64,000 bases of DNA from Glandiceps talaboti (GCF_964340395.1 NC_135570.1:16157322-16221321); one strand, 5' to 3'; counted from the first letter of the stretch, positions 1 to 13,200 are shown. The notes: generated by a model from the sequence alone, not told the origin. Numbers and translations are program-made.

Positions 1-1480
1 TTGGAATATTTATCGATTTCAAGAAAGCTTTTGACACCATAAATCACGAAATTTTATTACGTAAGTTACATATCTATGGGATTAGGGGTGAATCGCTAAA
101 CTGGTTTCGTAGCTACCTTTATAAACGTCATCAATCCGTAATTGTTGGCGGGAAATCTTCAAGTCCACTGCAAATCCAGTGTGGCGTGCCTCAGGGATCA
201 ATTCTCGGCCCGACCCTTTTTCTCATTTATATCAATGATATTTGCAACTCCACCAACTATTTCAATTTCAGACTTTTCGCCGATGATACAAATTTATTTC
301 GACCATTGTATTCCCCAAAACTTAACCTCAACACTATCAATGAAGAGTTCCAACATGTGATTAGATGGTGCATGGCTAACAAACTTACTATTAATGAAGG
401 GAAAACCAATTTCATGTTGATTAAAACGCCACAGAGAAATACAACTTTGGAATGTAATCTTTATGTTGGCAGTACGACGATAGACCAAGTTTCATCTGCA
501 AGTTACCTCGGTGTTTCTATTGATCCTTCTCTTTCTTGGAAATCTCACATAGAAAATATCATCAAAGTTGTTAACAAAAAAGTAGGAATTATTTCACGTT
601 TACGTCACTTTGTTCCCAGATCGACCCTTATCATGATATATAATTCATTTATTTTACCACACTTAACATATTGTTTAGAGATTTGGGGCAATACTTACCA
701 AACTCTTCTCGACCCAATATTCCGACTACAAAAGAAATTTGTCCGCTTGATAACATTCACTGATTTCAACGCACACTCTGAACCCCTTTTGAACCAACTT
801 AATGTTCTAAATATATTTCAACTTAGTAAATTTTCCTCCTGTATTTTCGTGTATGATCTTAGAAATAATCGTTATCCCCACAACATAGAAAAGTATTTTG
901 ACCGTCCCATTCATACATATCAAAACCGTTCAGCCTCCAGTGGTAACTTTCGTCCACCATCGATAAAATTGACCATCACCCAACACAATTTCAAATATGC
1001 AGCGACAAAGCACTGGAACTCTTTACCAAGTCACCTAAAAATTAACATGTCCAGGCAACAGTTCAAAAATGAACTAAGAAATTATATTTTAAATTCTACA
1101 CACCAACCTTAATTTATACTCTTTGGCGTTTTTACAACATTTCTGGTTTTTGCTTTATTTCTTCTCGTGTGTGTGTATGCGTATGTATGTATATGCGTGC
1201 GTGTGTGTGTATGAGTGTGCGTGAATGCGTGCTGTGTTTATTTTTGACTTAATTTTCTTCGTTGCGTCCATTTATGAATTTGAATTAATCTAAAATTGAA
1301 TGTACGGGCCATGGACACGACTATAGTTCTGCTGAACTATTTTCATGGTCCCCATTAGATAACACATGTATATTTCCTTTTGTCCAATTTGTTTGAAAGT
1401 GTAATGTATTATTTATTTATTTATTTATTGTTTTGTTTTTTGTTATCTGATGAAATAAATTTCAATTCAATTCAATTCAT
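1..1480 (+). mobile_element. 3' part of a non-LTR retrotransposon (LINE), truncated by the window edge
   Basis: An uninterrupted reverse-transcriptase frame (3-1112) is followed by an untranslated region. That region contains a GT-rich tract (1168-1230), a stable hairpin (1306-1353), an AATAAA-like stretch and a short tail of CAATT-type pentamers ending near 1480. A short-repeat tail after a 3' hairpin is typical of CR1/Jockey-group LINEs. The left end lies outside the window. Confidence 0.9.
3..1112 (+). CDS. Reverse transcriptase, C-terminal 2/3 of LINE ORF2 (partial)
   Basis: The frame is open from base 3 to the stop at 1110-1112, so it is a 5'-partial ORF of about 369 codons; the internal Met at 186 is not the real start. 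Visible RT landmarks in order: FIDFKKAFDTINHEILL near the edge, GVPQGSILGPTLFLIYINDI, the catalytic FADD box, then SASYLGVSIDPSLSWKSHI, LPHLTYCLEIWGNTY and the tail motif KHWNSLPSHLK. This order is that of the RT plus C-terminal region of CR1/Jockey-like elements. No stop or frameshift is seen, so the copy looks young. It is read in the opposite direction to STPG2. Confidence 0.92.
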   Translation, partial: GIFIDFKKAFDTINHEILLRKLHIYGIRGESLNWFRSYLYKRHQSVIVGGKSSSPLQIQCGVPQGSILGPTLFLIYINDICNSTNYFNFRLFADDTNLFRPLYSPKLNLNTINEEFQHVIRWCMANKLTINEGKTNFMLIKTPQRNTTLECNLYVGSTTIDQVSSASYLGVSIDPSLSWKSHIENIIKVVNKKVGIISRLRHFVPRSTLIMIYNSFILPHLTYCLEIWGNTYQTLLDPIFRLQKKFVRLITFTDFNAHSEPLLNQLNVLNIFQLSKFSSCIFVYDLRNNRYPHNIEKYFDRPIHTYQNRSASSGNFRPPSIKLTITQHNFKYAATKHWNSLPSHLKINMSRQQFKNELRNYILNSTHQP

Positions 1481-1489
1481 TTGACTGTT

Positions 1490-2262
1490 GCTATGAGCGT
1501 GGTCGTGGTTGCTAGGGATACTTGCATACATTTTTTAAATCTTTACCCACTTGTTTATCAGATGTTGTTATTCAATCAAAATATACTGCCATTTGGTTGT
1601 TGCTAAGGGTTTGGTCACGGTTGCTTGGGCCAATTGTGTCAAAATATTTTGATGAAAATCTGCAGAATAACACTTCCAGAAACATCTTACCAAGTTTCAG
1701 TCTCATTGACCAAGTACTTTTTGTAATACAAGTTTTTGACCAAAATTCACAATTTTACACCTAATTTGCATATAACTGATGAGATCATAATATGCTTAAT
1801 ATTTCTCCATCTATACATCTCCAGATGCATCCCCATTACATTTCAGCCCAATCTGCTCAGTAGTTTTAGAATTAAAGATTTTTGACCAAAAAGACACATT
1901 TTTAGCCCTAATTTGCATATCACTGATGGGATCATCATGATGTGAACAATTGTTAGCCTAAACACCCTTAAGAATGTTCCCACCAAATTTCAGACCGATC
2001 TGCCCAGTAGTTTTTGAGTTTAAATTTTTTGACTAAAAATCACATTTTTTTACCCAAATCACACACCTGTGATGCGATCATTTTGATTTGAACAATTTCC
2101 CAACTAGACACCCAAGGTAACGGACCCTTCAAATATCATGGCAATCAGTTAATCGGTTTTTGACTTTAAGTTGTTTACACACACACACAGACACTTTGCC
2201 ATGCCTATCTATAGCACTACTGAACCTTATCAGTTCAGTTGTGCTAATAAACACAAAGAGAG
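1490..2262 (+). repeat. Interspersed repeat with three degenerate ~190-bp internal copies and a terminal hairpin
   Basis: Similar blocks begin near 1717, 1885 and 2030; each carries a 'TTTGCATAT...GATGGGATCAT' stretch and a 'CCAAATTTCAGACCGATCTG'-like stretch. The element ends with an AC tract and a hairpin at about 2210-2242 (GCACTACTGAAC against GTTCAGTTGTGC, one mismatch). Related hairpin ends recur near 48425 and 60570. No coding potential is seen. A related gene-free fragment occurs near 35520. Confidence 0.6.
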
Positions 2263-3244
2263 AGAGACACACACACACATCCATCCACAACAGACCCAAA
2301 TGACTTGACTAAGTTTTTTATTATCATCATATTTATATACACAATGAAACGCCAATTGTTTATGTACAAAATTCTTTACATTTCTAAAAGTTTATTAATT
2401 TCATAATTTTAAAGGCATTGATGGTTGATTTTGTTCAGGAAAAGCACGCTATGCTACACGTATGAAAACAGAGTAAATATAATATCAACATGTAAATTAT
2501 AGAAATGTCTTCAAAACATAGAAATGGTACATACATAGCTGGACAAAATTTTAAGAACAGTTTGTCTTCAGTGTAATCAAAATAAAGATTTGGCTTACAC
2601 TACAAACTTTTCCTCAATATAGATAAAAAGACAGAGTAGTCGTAACAAAAAACATTTTTTGTGACTAGCTGTACACTTTTGAGAGTGGCTAGCAGTAACT
2701 AAATGCCATGCTGTGTGAATTGCCACAAAAAGCTACTTTTCAGAATAGCTGCAACAAAAAGACATTTTTTTCATAAAATAGCCAACACAAAAAAACCCCC
2801 ACTACTTTTGTGAGAAGTTGCAACAAAAAGCTTCCAGGATAGGATGTGAAACTGTTGCCATTCAAACCAAATAGCAAGTGAAGTTACTGTAGGAAAGATC
2901 ATTATTACTTCATTATTAACTTCATACCTGGATGATTGAGAATATTGATGGACAAATATAATCCATAATAACAAATGAGGACTGACAAACTGCGTTGTTA
3001 TAGTTGTCTGACATTAATTAAACGTACGGTATGAATGGTCATGACATAATCACACATATTAACAAGTAGAATAGGATTTTGAATGTTCATTTAGAACATA
3101 AATTCCAGTGAAATTGACAAAAAAATTACATTTCTGGCCTATGAAGTCTGCTTTCAAGAAAGATATGGGCATTTATTGGAACACTGAGCAATAGAGTATT
3201 CCAGTGTTCAGACGCACACAGCTCTATAAATAAATTATTGACAA
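2263..3244. other. Gene-free stretch
   Basis: AT-rich DNA downstream of the STPG2 stop. Around 2640-2840 there is a degenerate motif series built on 'GCAACAAAAAG', an old low-copy tandem repeat. I see no supported gene. Confidence 0.5.
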
Positions 3245-3612
3245 CAGATATAGAATTCTATAAATTGTAAACAGATATAGAATTCTATAAATTGTAAACA
3301 GATATAGAATTCTATAAATTGTAAAGATATAGAATTCTATAAATTGTAAAGATATAGAATTCTATAAAATTTAATGTAAACATATATAGAATTCTATAAA
3401 TTATAAACATAGAATTCTATAAATTGTAAAGATATAGAATTCTATAAAATTTAATGTAAACAGATATAGAATTCTATAAATTGTAAACAGATATAGAATT
3501 CTATAAAATTTAATGTAAACAGATATAGAATTCTATAAATTGTACACAAATGTAGAGTTCTCTAAATTGTAGACATAGAATTCTATTAATTGTAAACAGG
3601 CAGAGTTCTATC
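3245..3612. repeat. Minisatellite, ~23-34 bp unit, about 14 copies
   Basis: Each unit carries the 14-bp perfect palindrome TATAGAATTCTATA followed by AATTGTAAAC or a longer AATTTAATGTAAAC form. Unit length varies by these two linkers, and the last copies at the right decay. It lies about 500-840 bases downstream of the STPG2 stop codon. Confidence 0.9.
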
Positions 3613-3868
3613 AATTACAAACAAATCATTACATTGCACCCATCATGATTACAACTATACCATGATATTATGTTGAATCTCTTCTATTCAACCACAAAAA
3701 GATAACTGTACAAATCATTGGTTGATCTCAAAAGTTTCGTAATTTATCAGCCAATCAGCAGGTACTTTACTGTAATACATGTATACTCTTCATGCCTGAC
3801 AGTTTCAGCTTCACAAAAATTCATGATTTTGTTACAACACAATTTAGAAAACTTCTGAATCTATCACG

Positions 3869-3874
3869 TTTATT
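3869..3874 (-). terminator. Candidate poly(A) signal for STPG2
   Basis: TTTATT on the plus strand reads AATAAA on the minus strand, about 215 bases downstream of the STPG2 stop. Position and sequence are compatible with a polyadenylation signal; no transcript evidence is available. Confidence 0.4.
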
Positions 3875-4085
3875 CTTCAAAGAGTTCTTGTTGAGACAAA
3901 AATGGATACACCGGCACAGTGCAAAACAGAATAATTACTAAGATGAATGAGAGTACAAAATGGACAATTGATTCTTAGGACACTTTTCAGAGCCTACAAG
4001 TAACGTTGCTTGATTTGAATACATGTTTGATACTTATTAATCAGTGACCAACATTCGGACGGATAAAAAGAATGTCAATTTGTCA

Positions 4086-4220
4086 TCAGACACCCAGAAG
4101 GAAAGCATGTTTTGCTGTTGATGTAGATCGGCCATCATACTCCATCTGAGGAGCTATAGGGTTGTTTAGTGTGGCATTAAATGTTCCTTTCAATACTGTG
4201 TCTTGCATAAGTGGACTCAA
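4086..4220 (-). CDS. STPG2: STPG2 exon 10 (stop)
   Basis: Residues 542-585: LSPLMQDTVLKGTFNATL, then NPIAPQMEYDG and a C-terminus KHAFLLGV followed by TGA at 4088-4086. The acceptor is a T-run ending ccacag. The tail resembles the vertebrate STPG2 C-terminus. Confidence 0.93.
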   Translation of the reverse strand: MSPLMQDTVLKGTFNATLNNPIAPQMEYDGRSTSTAKHAFLLGV

Positions 4221-7200
4221 CTGTGGAAAAAAAGAGAAGATATTTGGATTAATTCATTTTAACACACTAAGGAAACAATGAAGTCTGTGGTATTGGAATT
4301 GTATCTAAAACAAATTAGTATGCAGTGTGCTCATCTCTTAAAGCCCAATGTTCAAATCTCATGGTTTTGGATAAGTACTATCTTTATCAGTGGATATCAA
4401 TACAGCTAAGTTACATGTAGGAGAATTCTTTTGTTCTGGACCAGCTGTTTCTAAACATCTGACAGACAAGTGTACTTAAGGAAAAGATGCATTGTTTAGG
4501 AGTTCATTTTCAATCAAACTGGTTGGCCACAAACAACTCATATTCTGACAACTCAACTTAAATTGTGTTGGTCTACCTAGAATTTTGACTCACCTCATAT
4601 GCACCAGGGCCAGGTACCTCATTCTTACCGCCCCTAAAACGTTCATCTCTTGTTACCATAAGACCAAGTTTAACACGATCCTGAGCACCAGGGTTATATG
4701 AACCAGGACCTAAATGGAAGTTAAATGAAGGGTTTCAAAGTTATGTTCAGACAGACAGCACTAGCAATCCCTTAGTCACGTATAGCACATGTATACAGTC
4801 TGAAGACTTCATGAACACTGTGCCTTGATGACCACTTTATGAGAAAATCAATGTAGCTTGAATCACCAAAACCATGTGAAAACTTGTTCAGAGCCCCTTT
4901 GGAATCATTAAAGACACTTGAATGTTCACCATCTTGTCTTGGAAAACATTAAAATGTACCATGGAGTTAGTCTTGCTGCTAGACGTTCGGGCTTTCTTTC
5001 GATGCTATAACTATAAGCGAACAAAGTTCGCATGTGAGGGCTTGCCCGAACAGACTAGCGAATGTCATTTTCAGACCGGACATTCCATTGAGATTACGAT
5101 AAGCGGTGGGTTGGGCCATATATGCATATATATACTTTAATATATTCAATCTCTGCATGCAGGTGTTGACAAACACATTTATGTCATTACTATGTCTTAT
5201 CAGTGTATGGTAATTGTGTTTGATGAGTGTGTAGACGTTGTCATTCACACATTTTAGTTAACGCATTGGTGGTTATTTTTACAAGCCCCTCCTTAAGATG
5301 AATATGCATGAAAATTTAGCTATTGTCCTCTGTTTGTGCTTGTCGCTAATACGGTTCTCTGATTGGCAGTTATTTATATCCTGATGACATTCGCTAGACC
5401 TCGGATGTTCCATCCTCGATAGCGTTGTTCGGCTGTGTGTCGTATTTTATCAGAAGAACATTCGAGGGCTAGCTGATAGACTACCATGGAGTTAGCAAAA
5501 TGTTTGGCAGCCACATTTAAGCACAATACAGATAAATAAGATCATTTTTTTTCTGTTGAAAACATCTCGCATGGCATGCCATCAATTTCCTTCTTGATAT
5601 TAAATGACACTGGTATTAAGATATTTATAACTAACAAATGGTACATATAAAAAGTGTAAGGAAGTCCCTACTATGCAATCAACTAGTCAAACAATGTCAG
5701 TAGACTATAGTAATGTCAGAGAGGGCATACATTGATATAAACATCATACTAGTGTAACAGCAGTTTTAATAAAGTTTTATATATGTTCACTTGAATAAAG
5801 AGCTTACAAACTGACTTGCACCACTTATGGAAAAAAATAACTAAATTTATATAAAACACAAGCTTTTGCTACATTTAAAATCCATCAGTTCTGGAAATCT
5901 TTTTTTGTCTTTTTTTCTCCTGTGGAAATGTTTAGTAGCTGACTGGTAATGTTCAAGAAGTTAGGGGTTCTCACCTGGATTACTTGGGTCAGCTTCTTCA
6001 ATGATGATGTCCCCAGGAGGTACAAATCTTGAAGCTGATGACAAGAATGCACCTGCCTTCTTTTTACCATCATCTGTTCTTGGACCAGCATGGCCAATCT
6101 TTCCTTGTGTTCTATCATGAGACTTACTGACTTCATAGGAACCTGGTGGAGGTATATCCTGTAAAAGTATTTGGAGAAACAAAGACAGTCATATTATTAA
6201 CAGATACATATTGTTTTGATGGTTTTCAGATGCACTATAAGCCTTCTTAGACAGTAAAGTGTGCATGTATCATGCTTGTATCTGCATCTGTATCAATATC
6301 AGTATCTATATCTGTATCTGTAACTGTACCTGTCCCAGTATCTGTACAGGTGCCTGTCTGTATCTGTATCTATATCTATATCTATATCTATATCTATATC
6401 TGTACCTGCACCTGTATATCTGTACCTGTATCTGTATCTGTATCTATATCTATATCTGTATCTGTATCTGTCTGTACCTATATCTACCTGTATCTGTCTG
6501 TATCTGTATCTGTATCTGTATCTGTATCTGTATCTGTACCTGTATATGTACCTGTGTCTGTACCTGTGTCTGTACCTGTATATGTACCTATATCTGTATC
6601 TGTACCTGTGTCTGTACCTGTACCTGTATCTGTATCTGTACCTGTATCTGCATTTGTATCTGTTTGTGGTGATAGTGTGAGGGGTGGTGGTTGTGGTGAG
6701 ATGTTGTATGCACTTCTCTGGTTACTGCTATCAACCTGAGCTGGCTGTATAACCTCACACACTTTTGTTTTACTCTTGGTACATGTTGCACTTTATTCAA
6801 TTCCACAACAAAATCACAAACCAAACTAAGGAGCAAATTCTTTTGTATACTGGATGATGACCAAGTAATTTGTAGTGTTGCAAAAGAAATGACAGCTCTG
6901 GTGTGCGAGAATGTATATATTAAGAGTTAATTTTATTGCTCAATGCTCCTGCATTTTTCACTGTGTTATCCTGTATATCTTAAGTTGTCTACTGCACTGT
7001 GGCATTTTTCACTGTGTTATCCTGTATATCTTAAGTTGTCTACTGCACTGTGACATTTTTCAATGTGTTACCCTGTATATCTTAAGTTGTCTACTGCACT
7101 GTGACATTTTTCACTGTGTTACCCTGTATATCTTAAGTTGTCTACTGCACTGTGGCATTTTTCACTGTGTTATCCTGTATACTGCACTGTGACATTTTGT

Positions 7201-10200
7201 TACTGTGTTACCCTGTATATCTTAAGTTGTCTACTGCACTGTGGCATTTTTCACTGTGTTATCCTGTATATCTTAAGTTGTCTACTGCACTGTGACATTT
7301 TTCACTGTTACCCTGTATATCTTAAGTTGTCTACTGCACTGTGACATTTTTCACTGTGTTACCCTGTATATCTTAAGTTGTCTACTGCACTGTGGCATTT
7401 TTCACTGTGTTATCCTGTATACTGCACTGTGACATTTTGTTACTGTGTTACCCTGTATATCTTAAGTTGTCTACTGCACTGTGGCATTTTTCACTGTGTT
7501 ATCCTGTATATCTTAAGTTGTCTACTGCACTGTGACATTTTTCACTGTGTTAACCTGTATACAATGTATCTGAAGTTGTCTACTGCAGTGTGACATTTTC
7601 ACAGTGAGTGTTACCCTGTATACATGTATCTGAAGTTGTCTACTGCACTGTGACATTTTTCACTGTGTTTATCCTGTATACATATATCTGAAGTTATCTA
7701 CTTCACTGTGACATTTTTTTCACTGTGTTATCCTGTATCTGAGGGCATTGTTTACTGTAAAGTGACATTTACCTTGACAACTGGTGGCGGTGAATGAAGC
7801 CTGTTACTCTGAGATGCAAAGTTTGCAGAGACATTACTGGTATACCGACTGTAATGCTGTTTCTCTTTGACTTGGTAATGAGCAGGACCTGGCTGCGTAG
7901 TTTCCTGTTTCTTTGTCATTGGTTGTATTCTGACAGACGTAGTACCAAAGGCACCCCTTCTTGTACTCTCCATGTAGGCCTTCTTCATACTGTCAGTTGC
8001 TACCCCAGGGAAGGAGTAAGATCCAGGTCCTGTTCAATTAATAAATAATGAAAATATATCACACCACTGTTGAGGTAAATACATGTAGGAGTAAGATCAA
8101 AGTCCTACTAAATTGATAAAAATAAAAATTATCATCACAATCTTAATCCAGTGTGCACAGATCAAATAAATTGTTGGAGAATTAGATATTATTCCCAAAT
8201 ATTTGTCTTCATTTAGCCAACAAAACGAGTGACTCAGTGTGACAAAACATTTAGGTCACAGGGATTTTTCAGCGGAATGAAGACAAATATTGGGGAATAA
8301 TATCATTATACCTGTGTCAATAATATCAAAGAAAAATTGGGGAAAGCAATGGCAATTTCGAATGAATGAATGAATGAATTTGTGTTCTGGCATTGTTGGA
8401 ATTGTTGATTCCATATCAATGAGTTCCTGCACATTTTTTGATATGCAAAATAAACAAGCCATCAGTATTTTCATAGATGACATAGTTCCCCCACTGTTTG
8501 GGAGCTGTTGATCCGGGCCTGTTTGGATTGTAACACTTCTTGTCTGTTAGGTGTGATCACAAATTGACATGGATATGTACCTAATAGTACACTGCCCTTA
8601 TACCAAGAATGACTGAAATTGATCTCCTCAGACATGTCTGCCAAATGGCTCTAGACATGACAAAAAATCATAACAGAATGGCTGCCTAGCAGTCCTGTTG
8701 GATCATATCAATTATCATGACACAAGCTGACATACATATATACATCATAGTACATTGTCTTTAAATAAAGTTTTAATGGAAATTGTTCATGCATGTCTGT
8801 GTAATGGTCCCTAACATGGAAAAATCATATTGAACAAAATGTTCAAAGTCGTTGTGCAGACATGCCTGAACAGATCTCATTCAAAGTTGATATAAGGACA
8901 ATGTCAAATGTTTGCCCAGTGGCCATATTGGATTGTATCGTGACACAAGTTGATATGCACATGAAGATTATAGTACAATATATATCCTTGTATCCAGTTT
9001 AAAGGGAATCAGTTAAAACAGAATGGCCACCCAGTGGTCATGTTGGATCATATCGTGACAAGTTGACATACATGTATGTACATCATAGTGCATTGTCTTT
9101 GTGTAAAGTTTTGATGGAAATTGTTCATGTTCACCCAGTAGTTATATTGGATCATATCGTCACACAAGTTGACATGCATATGAAGAATAGGGAATTGGTT
9201 CGGACACATCAAAGTAATGGCTCTGGACATGAAAAAATAGTAATAAAATGACTGCCGGCAGGCATATTGGATTGTATCAAGACATACATTGACATGCATA
9301 CATGTACAGTATGTCATAGTGTGTTGTCCTTGTACCAAGTTTGATAGAAATTGGTCCATTCATGTCAAAGTTAAGTAATGGTTCTGGACATGGAAAAATT
9401 GTTGAAAAATGGCCACCCATTGGCCATTGGATCGTATTCCTACATAAATTGACATACATATGTATGAAATACAACATTGTCCTTATACCAATCAGATCTG
9501 TTCAGGCATGTCTGCATAATGGCTTTGGACATGATAAATTCGTAACAAAATGGCCTTCTAGCAGCCATATTGGATTGTATCACAAAATAACCCTTACCAA
9601 ACTGAAAGCTCAGACCCAAGCTGGCAAAGAGCTTTTTCAGAGCTTTTCAGCTCTGTGGCACACTACCAACAGCTCTATTGCACACATTCAAAAATGTGTT
9701 GAGCTGCTGAATGTCTGCAACAGACTTCTAGGGTTTATGTCTGTTAGGAAAAAAATTCTTAAGCTTACTGACAGCTGTCTGCATCTCACTGACAGCTGTC
9801 TGCAGTTCACCAACAGCTACTTGCAGTTTACTGGCAGCTGTCTTCAGCCACAGGAGTTAATTTCTAAATAATGTCTGTCAGGAGTGTTTACACTTTGCTC
9901 TGTCATGGGCAAAACGACTAGCAGCAGACTTTTAGCAGCTTTTGTGGTAGTTTCCAGAATATTTTAAAGTTACCTTGACAGTGGCAATGTGGAAGGGCAT
10001 ACCAATCCAAGGGTTCTCTGTTAATATGCTTCTGTGTCATAATAAATATTGCTTGGAATTAAACTTGCCTAAATACTTATTCACTAAAACATACATCAAA
10101 TGTATGCAGGTGAATGTAGGTAATATTTATAAGAATGCCTGCAACACCATCAAATGACCAATAACTACAGTACATTTACATGTTAAAATATATTTATTAA

Positions 10201-13200
10201 GTTTCATTGTTAAGTATAAACACCGGAATCTGTTCTTGTTAAAACGTAAACCAGCTGCATGAACAACAAAATCAATCCTTACAGAATACCTCTAATATAA
10301 AATGTACATGTATTGTTGTATGCATTTATTATTTGCATCGTTCACCCTCACAACTTACCGAGATTTAATGTAACTGTTTTCTCAAATTATTTGTAATATG
10401 TCACCTACATAACAAACATCCATTTTAAAATCATTTGCCAGATTTAGTATTCTGGGTTTGTGATAGCCATGCACGTATATTAGTGTGGAATTTGTTTACT
10501 ATGCTTCAACTTGGGACTAGCAATTACTGGTTACATATGCAGAAACACGGCCCATTTTCAAGGGTACTACAGGAAATGTCCCCTGCAGTATATTTCTTGA
10601 CTTGGGCCGGTCGTGTAGCGTATAGGCATTGAAAAGAGTGGTTCATTTTGGGCCGCATATGATCGGCCTCGCCAATATCTGAGTTTTCAGTTTCACTATA
10701 GTCAGTCATATTCAGGGTTGTCATACCCATCATCAACGCCGTCTGATAAATCTCGACAGTCGGATGTCAACAAGGGATTTTGACTCCCCTCTTCATTGTC
10801 AAATAACTCACAGTTGTCTTCATTTCCGCGTTATGTTATAACATGAATAAATATGATGCTCGTCATCTCCTTCCTGTCGATCATCTCATTAGTCTACCCT
10901 TGGAGAAATTATACTGTCAGTATAATTCCTCCAAGGTCTACCAAACTCGCTTGAAACGGTATCGGTATTGTCTGTGTACGTGTTCGTGTGTTGTTGATGT
11001 CGAGGGACATCACCCGGAAGTGATGGGAGTCCATCGTTTGTGGGCCAATGATCGCAAAGTTGTCCTCAGAACTGGAATGGCCACTTTTCGCTTCCATCTC
11101 TCATAGATTGCCATTTTGCTTCAACTTTTGGAGATTACAAGTATACTGCTCTGTTTTGAGTCGATACGTAACGTGAACGTACGGTGTAAACAAACCCCTC
11201 GATCGTCGATCGCTGGCTAAGGTTATATCCACAATATGGCGTTACAGGCTCTTTCAAAGCTCGTGGAAAAACTGCTAGGAACAAACATTTTGTTTATGGC
11301 TAATAACAGCGCAAACATGGATAATATGAAAGAAACAAATAATAAACAAAAATATATTTTTTCAAAATTGAATCAACGACTGCTGTAAAGTTTACAACGC
11401 ATTGAAGTTTTGAAATTATTGTGAACGAGGCTATGACGTATCAGCCAATCAAATCAACGCGCGCAATCTCCCCAGTACTTCAAATGTGAAACGGAAGATG
11501 GCGGCCATGATTCACAAAGGCAAAGAAAATCGTTTTCGACAACTGATCATGAGAAGAGGTATACATCAAGACCTACTCATTTTGGTGATGAAGGTATGTT
11601 AATTTAACTGACGCTTTCAGAGCACATTATAGGCTCTGGTATTTTTTTTAAACGATAGAATCCAGGTCGTCTATGTGTAGACGTTATATCTTATTTATAT
11701 TATAGTACTTGTGGCCGTACGATCGGAGCCTTTTCAGACATAGACCTAGACCTCGGTTGCATACATAGACTTCTACAACTGTTTGAAACTTCCGAAAGTT
11801 GTTTTTAAAGTACATCTGATATACATGTAATATTCAAGTTGGAGTGTCCACTTTGTCGATTGAAAGTAGGAAAGAATGCACTGCTTGCCTGGTGCCGTGT
11901 GTAAACTGGAATTAGATTACACCCCCCCCCCCCCCCCATGATTTATCGTGTAAAAAATATTAGTTTCTCGTCGAAAGAGTTCCTATGTACCGCACTGAGT
12001 CTTGTTAGAAAACAGTGGCAAATTAATTTATTCAATTAAGATATGGAATGGAACAATGTTGGAGTGTTTTGTAGAAACCAGCGTGTCACAAATCATTTAG
12101 TAGTAGTACTAGTACACCCCATGGTCACAGCATGGAAGTAGGTTCTACTTCCATGGTCACAGCCACATTTACACAGTGCTCTGTCATGTACATGCAGAAC
12201 ACTTTTCACCAACTTGATGTATGTCATTGAGGTCTGTCCGTATGTATGTATGTATGTATGTATGTATGTATGTATGTATGTATGTATGTATGTATGTGTG
12301 TGTGTATATATATACGTACATGTATGTATGTATTTATTTAATAAGGGTATGGACTTTCATTTTAATCAAAGATTGTCATGTTTAAAATGCTTCATATTGA
12401 TGTATTTGTGTATTCATTACGTTATAGTGCAAATTATAGAACACAACACCTATTTAGTTGTAAGGAGAGAGTAAGAATATGGAACTCTTGTTGAGGCATT
12501 GTGGCCATCAGACAAGCAATATTAATTATCCTTGTCTTATTCTAAGTAGAAATGTTAAGTGTTAAATGAGACAATGTGGGAAGACTGCGAGTTCATTATT
12601 TTTTTATAAAGTTTTTATAAAGCTGTTCCTTAATTATGGCTGCTCAGCCTCTGATGTACTTTTGGGAAGTCTGATAAAATGTATTCACCTAGGGTGTACC
12701 ACTGTTAACACACTACAAGAATATACATTTTGTAGATTCTATTTACCAGTTGATAATTTTTGTTTTGCCAAAATTAGTGTTACTTACATGCATGTTTTTA
12801 TTTGTTGCATCTTAGAGTAGAAACTCAAGATGACTTTAGAAAAAGCAGTGTCAACATAAAAGTACAAAAAACAGAAAGTGGACAAAGAAAGCAAACTCCA
12901 GCAGGACAAAAAATGGAACACATGCAGCACAGCAAAGCAATAAAGCAAAGACTGACAAAGATAGAGAAATTGCTGAAGAGAAGCAAGCCAAACGCCTAGC
13001 AAAGTTGTATGGCAACTTTAAAAAGGATGAAGGAACAGGCCTACTTTCAAAGGTACTAGTAACTTTTTTAATCTGTTAGTGTATAAAAACAAAACAGAGC
13101 AATATAATTGCCCAAGAGGAGCAAATAGTAAAAAGACACAAGACAGTTGGCATTTCTATAGGGACAAACAATAGATTCTTTGTTTGTAGCATGTAACTGT

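Noticed and set aside
5885-6136. 83-residue minus-strand frame over STPG2 exon 8
   Set aside because: Out of phase with the PPPGSY reading and runs into intron sequence.
6259-6739. Long overlapping open frames (VSVSVS-, CICICI-, TDTDTD-type)
   Set aside because: Translations of a CTGTAT hexanucleotide repeat in all frames; no real protein.
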